A DNA stretch of 64,000 nucleotides. It comes from Agromyces protaetiae (GTDB taxonomy: Bacteria; Actinomycetota; Actinomycetes; Actinomycetales; Microbacteriaceae). Under the pieces are notes generated by a model. The model was not told the origin of the DNA. It saw only the letters and a list, made by a program, of their open reading frames with translations, and ran no database searches. A program made the position numbers and the translations under genes. The DNA lies in assembly GCF_030866785.1 (NCBI RefSeq), contig NZ_CP133018.1:1364001-1428000 (forward strand). The letters run 5' to 3'. Positions 60,270 to 64,000 of the stretch are shown piece by piece; position 1 is the first letter of the stretch, and the number at the start of each line of letters is the position of its first letter.

Positions 60270-62072
60270 ATGTCCACGGAATCCAGTCCCGTGCCGACGC
60301 CCCCGAGCCCGCCCTCCAGCGCGCCCGAAGAACTCACCGGCGCCCAGGCGGTCGTCCGCTCGCTCGAGAATCTCGGCATCACCGATGTCTTCGGTCTTCC
60401 GGGCGGCGCCATCCTGCCCGTATACGACCCGCTCCTCGACAGCCGCAAGCTCCGGCACATCCTCGTCCGCCATGAGCAGGGTGCCGGCCACGCGGCCGAG
60501 GGCTATGCATCGGCGTCGGGCAAGCTCGGCGTCGCGATCGCGACCAGCGGGCCCGGCGCGACGAATCTCGTCACGGCGATCGCCGACGCGCACATGGACT
60601 CGGTCCCGCTCCTCGCCATCACCGGTCAGGTCTTCTCCAACCTGATGGGCACCGACGCGTTCCAAGAGGCCGACATCGTCGGCATCACGATGCCCATCAC
60701 GAAGCACTCCTTCCTGGTCAAGAGCGCCGAGGAGATCCCGGCGACGATCGCGGCTGCGGTGCACATCGCGACCACCGGCCGTCCCGGCCCGGTGCTCGTC
60801 GACATCACGAAGGACGCCCAGCAGGCGACGTTCCCCTTCCAGTGGCCGCCGAAGATCGACCTCCCGGGGTACCGGCCCATCACGAAGGCGCACGGCAAGC
60901 AGGTGCAGGCCGCGGCCCAGCTCATCGCCGAGGCGAAGCGGCCGGTGCTCTACGTCGGCGGCGGCATCGTGCGTGCGAACGCCTCGGAAGAACTGCTCGC
61001 GTTCGCCGAGGCGACGAACACCCCCGTGGTGACGACGCTCATGGCACGGGGCGCGTTCCCCGACTCGCACCAGCAGCATCTCGGCATGCCGGGCATGCAC
61101 GGCACGGTGCCGGCGGTGCTCGCACTGCAGGAGGCCGACCTGCTGGTGGCGCTCGGAGCCAGGTTCGACGACCGGGTGACGGGCAAGGCGGCGCTCTTCG
61201 CGCCCGACGCGAAGGTCGTGCACGTCGACATCGACCCGGCCGAGATCTCGAAGATCCGCACCGCGGACGTGCCGATCGTCGGTGACCTGAAAGACGTGCT
61301 GGTCGACCTCTCCGCGGCCTACCGCGACGCCATCGGCGACCAGACCCCCGACCTCGACGAGTGGTGGGCGACGCTCGACGGACTCCGCGAGGAGTTCCCG
61401 CTCGGGTACTCGCCGACCTCTGACGGGCACCTCGCGCCGCAGTATGTGATCCAGCGCATCGGCGAGCTCACCGGGCCCGAGGGCGTCTACGCGGCGGGCG
61501 TCGGCCAGCACCAGATGTGGTCGGCCCAGTTCATCAAGTACGAGCGGCCGAACTCGTGGCTGAACTCGGGCGGTGCCGGCACGATGGGCTACGCCGTTCC
61601 CGCGGCGATGGGCGCGAAGGTCGCGCAGCCCGACCGTGTGGTCTGGGCGATCGACGGTGACGGCTGCTTCCAGATGACGAACCAGGAGCTCGCGACCTGC
61701 ACCCTGAACGACATCCCGATCAAGGTCGCGGTCATCAACAACTCCTCCCTCGGCATGGTCCGGCAGTGGCAGACCCTGTTCTACGACGGCCGCTACTCGA
61801 ACACCGACCTGAACACCGGCCACGACACCGTGCGGGTCCCCGACTTCGTGAAGCTCGCCGAGGCGTACGGCGCACTCGGCATCCGGGTGACGAAGGAAGA
61901 GGAGGTCGACGCCGCGATCAAGCTCGCGCTGGAGACCAACGACCGCCCGGTCGTGATCGATTTCGTCGTCTCGGCCGATGCCATGGTGTGGCCGATGGTG
62001 CCGCAGGGCGTGTCGAACAGTTACGTGCAGTACGCCCGCGACCACTCGCCGGCCTTCAGCGAGGAGGACTGA
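60270..62072 (+). CDS. ilvB: Acetolactate synthase large subunit
   Basis: A 600-residue thiamine-diphosphate enzyme that condenses pyruvate with pyruvate or 2-ketobutyrate, the first common step of valine, leucine and isoleucine synthesis. The activating Glu lies in [14 protein letters not shown], and the ThDP motif runs GDG([12 protein letters not shown]) to NNSSLG. AAGGAT precedes the ATG. The regulatory subunit starts two bases after its stop. Confidence 0.96.
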   Translation: MSTESSPVPTPPSPPSSAPEELTGAQAVVRSLENLGITDVFGLPGGAILPVYDPLLDSRKLRHILVRHEQGAGHAAEGYASASGKLGVAIATSGPGATNLVTAIADAHMDSVPLLAITGQVFSNLMGTDAFQEADIVGITMPITKHSFLVKSAEEIPATIAAAVHIATTGRPGPVLVDITKDAQQATFPFQWPPKIDLPGYRPITKAHGKQVQAAAQLIAEAKRPVLYVGGGIVRANASEELLAFAEATNTPVVTTLMARGAFPDSHQQHLGMPGMHGTVPAVLALQEADLLVALGARFDDRVTGKAALFAPDAKVVHVDIDPAEISKIRTADVPIVGDLKDVLVDLSAAYRDAIGDQTPDLDEWWATLDGLREEFPLGYSPTSDGHLAPQYVIQRIGELTGPEGVYAAGVGQHQMWSAQFIKYERPNSWLNSGGAGTMGYAVPAAMGAKVAQPDRVVWAIDGDGCFQMTNQELATCTLNDIPIKVAVINNSSLGMVRQWQTLFYDGRYSNTDLNTGHDTVRVPDFVKLAEAYGALGIRVTKEEEVDAAIKLALETNDRPVVIDFVVSADAMVWPMVPQGVSNSYVQYARDHSPAFSEED

Positions 62073-62074
62073 CC

Positions 62075-62584
62075 ATGTCGACCCACGTGCTCTCGCTCCT
62101 CGTCGAGGACAAGCCCGGCCTGCTCACCCGGGTCGCCGGGCTGTTCGCCCGCCGCGGCTTCAACATCGAATCCCTCGCGGTCGGCCACACCGAGATCCAG
62201 GGCCTGTCCCGCATCACGGTCGTGGTCGACGTCGAGGACCTCCCGCTCGAGCAGGTCACGAAGCAGCTGAACAAGCTCGTGAACGTGATCAAGATCGTCG
62301 AGCTCGAGCCGGCGCAGTCGGTGCAGCGCGAACATCTGCTCATCAAGGTCCGGGTCGACAACGCGACCCGATCGCAGGTCCTCGAAGCCGTGAACCTCTT
62401 CCGCGCGCGGGTCGTCGACGTGGCGACCGACGCACTCGTCATCGAGGTGACGGGCGACTCCGGCAAGACCCAGGCGCTGCTCAAAGTGCTCGAGCCCTAT
62501 GGCATCAAAGAGATCGCCCAGTCGGGTCTTCTCGCGATCGGCCGCGGCGGCAAGTCCATTTCCGAGCGCGTCTTCCGCAGCTGA
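62075..62584 (+). CDS. ilvN: Acetolactate synthase small (regulatory) subunit
   Basis: A 169-residue ACT-domain protein that binds valine and confers feedback inhibition on IlvB. The N-terminal ACT domain reads HVLSLLVEDKPGLLTRVAGL, and the C-terminal domain ends LAIGRGGKSISERVFRS. GAGGAGG inside the end of ilvB serves as ribosome site, so the subunits are co-translated. Confidence 0.95.
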   Translation: MSTHVLSLLVEDKPGLLTRVAGLFARRGFNIESLAVGHTEIQGLSRITVVVDVEDLPLEQVTKQLNKLVNVIKIVELEPAQSVQREHLLIKVRVDNATRSQVLEAVNLFRARVVDVATDALVIEVTGDSGKTQALLKVLEPYGIKEIAQSGLLAIGRGGKSISERVFRS

Positions 62585-63646
<1,062 letters not shown>

Positions 63647-63657
63647 ACGCGACTCTC

Positions 63658-63692
63658 AACGGCCCGTCCCGGATTCTCCGGGACGGGCCGTT
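63658..63692 (+). terminator. Terminator after ilvC
   Basis: AACGGCCCGTCCCGGA (63658-63673) pairs perfectly over 16 bases with 63677-63692 around a TTC loop, 11 bases after the ilvC stop. A partial copy of its right side (GGGCCGTTGCCGTCTCC) follows directly. Confidence 0.9.
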
Positions 63693-63739
63693 GCCGTCTC
63701 CGGGCCGTTGCCGTCTCCGGCCCCGCCACACCTCGCTTG

Positions 63740-63810
63740 CTCAGGAATCGCGGACGGTGTTGCGGCGTGTCCGCCCGCGACACGCCGCCGCGCGGCGGGA
63801 TCTTCCTGAG
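63740..63810. repeat. Nested inverted repeats
   Basis: An outer pair CTCAGGAA (63740-63747) / TTCCTGAG (63803-63810) encloses an inner perfect pair GCGGCGTGTC (63762-63771) / GACACGCCGC (63779-63788). The 71-base element ends exactly where the hexanucleotide repeat begins. Confidence 0.6.
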
Positions 63811-63888
63811 CACGGGCACGGGCACGGGCACGGGCACGGGCACGGGCACGGGCACGGGCACAGGCCCGGGCACGGGCACGGGCACGGG
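63811..63888. repeat. Hexanucleotide repeat (CACGGG)n
   Basis: Thirteen units of CACGGG in a row, 11 exact and two changed (CACAGG, CCCGGG at 63859-63870). It lies in the gap between convergent genes. Being a multiple of three it leaves frames open on both strands, but those frames are not genes. Confidence 0.95.
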
Positions 63889-63894
63889 CGCGGC

Positions 63895-64000
63895 TCAGGG
63901 GGCGTTGCCCCAGAAGGTCCCGACGAGTCCGGCGTGTTCGAAGTACGCCGCGGCTTCCGCAGGCTCGCGTCGCCGGTACGGCGAATCGAGGCGGCCGGCG
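63895..64000 (-). CDS. 3' end of a gene entering from the right edge (partial)
   Basis: A minus-strand frame open to the window edge, ending at TGA (63895-63897), encodes about 34 residues (ending LVGTFWGNAP) with GC-rich third codon positions. The protein family cannot be identified from this tail. Confidence 0.55.
   Translation of the reverse strand, partial: AGRLDSPYRRREPAEAAAYFEHAGLVGTFWGNAP

Overview
The window is very GC-rich actinobacterial chromosome with no sign of phage, plasmid, insertion sequence or CRISPR. High-GC codon use, a Tad pilus cluster, a LAXTG cell-wall sorting signal, cell-wall-binding type 2 repeats, a DtxR/IdeR-type iron box, an OtsA-OtsB fusion and a tmRNA tag ending in ALAA point to Micrococcales, most likely Microbacteriaceae (an Agromyces-like organism is my guess, not proven). 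Many genes start 6-9 bases after a TANNNT -10 box, as expected for leaderless actinobacterial transcripts.

Layout. 1-8.1 kb: iron-controlled heme oxygenase, a luciferase-like flavin/F420 oxidoreductase, a small membrane protein, a large LuxR regulator overlapping an MFS exporter, and a surface protein with a von Willebrand A domain, four DUF11-like repeats and a LAXTG anchor. 8.1-13 kb: an operon of class II aldolase, HAD phosphatase, DhaL and DhaK, preceded by a GAF/pseudo-receiver/LuxR regulator and a dyad operator. 13-14.8 kb: DHFR-family reductase, tRNA-Leu and a diacylglycerol-kinase-like lipid kinase. 14.9-22.7 kb: an isomalto-oligosaccharide/dextrin utilisation operon (binding lipoprotein, two permeases, intracellular GH66, GH13 isomaltase) with a divergent ROK regulator. 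22.8-27.4 kb: a Tad (Flp) pilus operon including a 55-residue pilin-like gene. 27.4-31.2 kb: a lipoprotein, a CrtC/lipocalin-like protein with two coupled small genes, and an MFS transporter. 31.3-37.1 kb: housekeeping block prfB, ftsE-ftsX, smpB, a tyrosine phosphatase, a SIMPL protein and ssrA (tmRNA). 37.2-40.6 kb: ACR3/SBF-type transporter, aldo/keto reductase, HisN-type phosphatase and a small secreted protein. 40.8-46.5 kb: a giant secreted heme peroxidase. 46.8-48.9 kb: tRNA-Lys and the biotin ECF transporter bioY-bioM-bioN. 49-55.3 kb: small proteins, then a TetR-MMPL-YhgE/Pip export operon. 55.3-58.5 kb: sugar-phosphate isomerase-like protein and trehalose synthase/phosphatase. 58.5-63.6 kb: ilvD-ilvB-ilvN-ilvC for branched-chain amino acids, followed by a strong terminator and a hexanucleotide repeat.

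The least ordinary items are: (1) a heme peroxidase whose catalytic domain appears to be split by three cell-wall-binding repeats; (2) an MMPL transporter carrying a C-terminal domain that looks like a decayed ABC ATPase, co-operonic with an ABC-2-like YhgE/Pip membrane protein and controlled by TetR through two tandem palindromes; (3) a GAF-LuxR regulator that looks like a sensor-kinase fragment fused to its response regulator, with every receiver catalytic residue lost; (4) a tightly coupled isomaltose/dextran regulon in which both hydrolases are predicted to be cytoplasmic; and (5) several structured intergenic elements.
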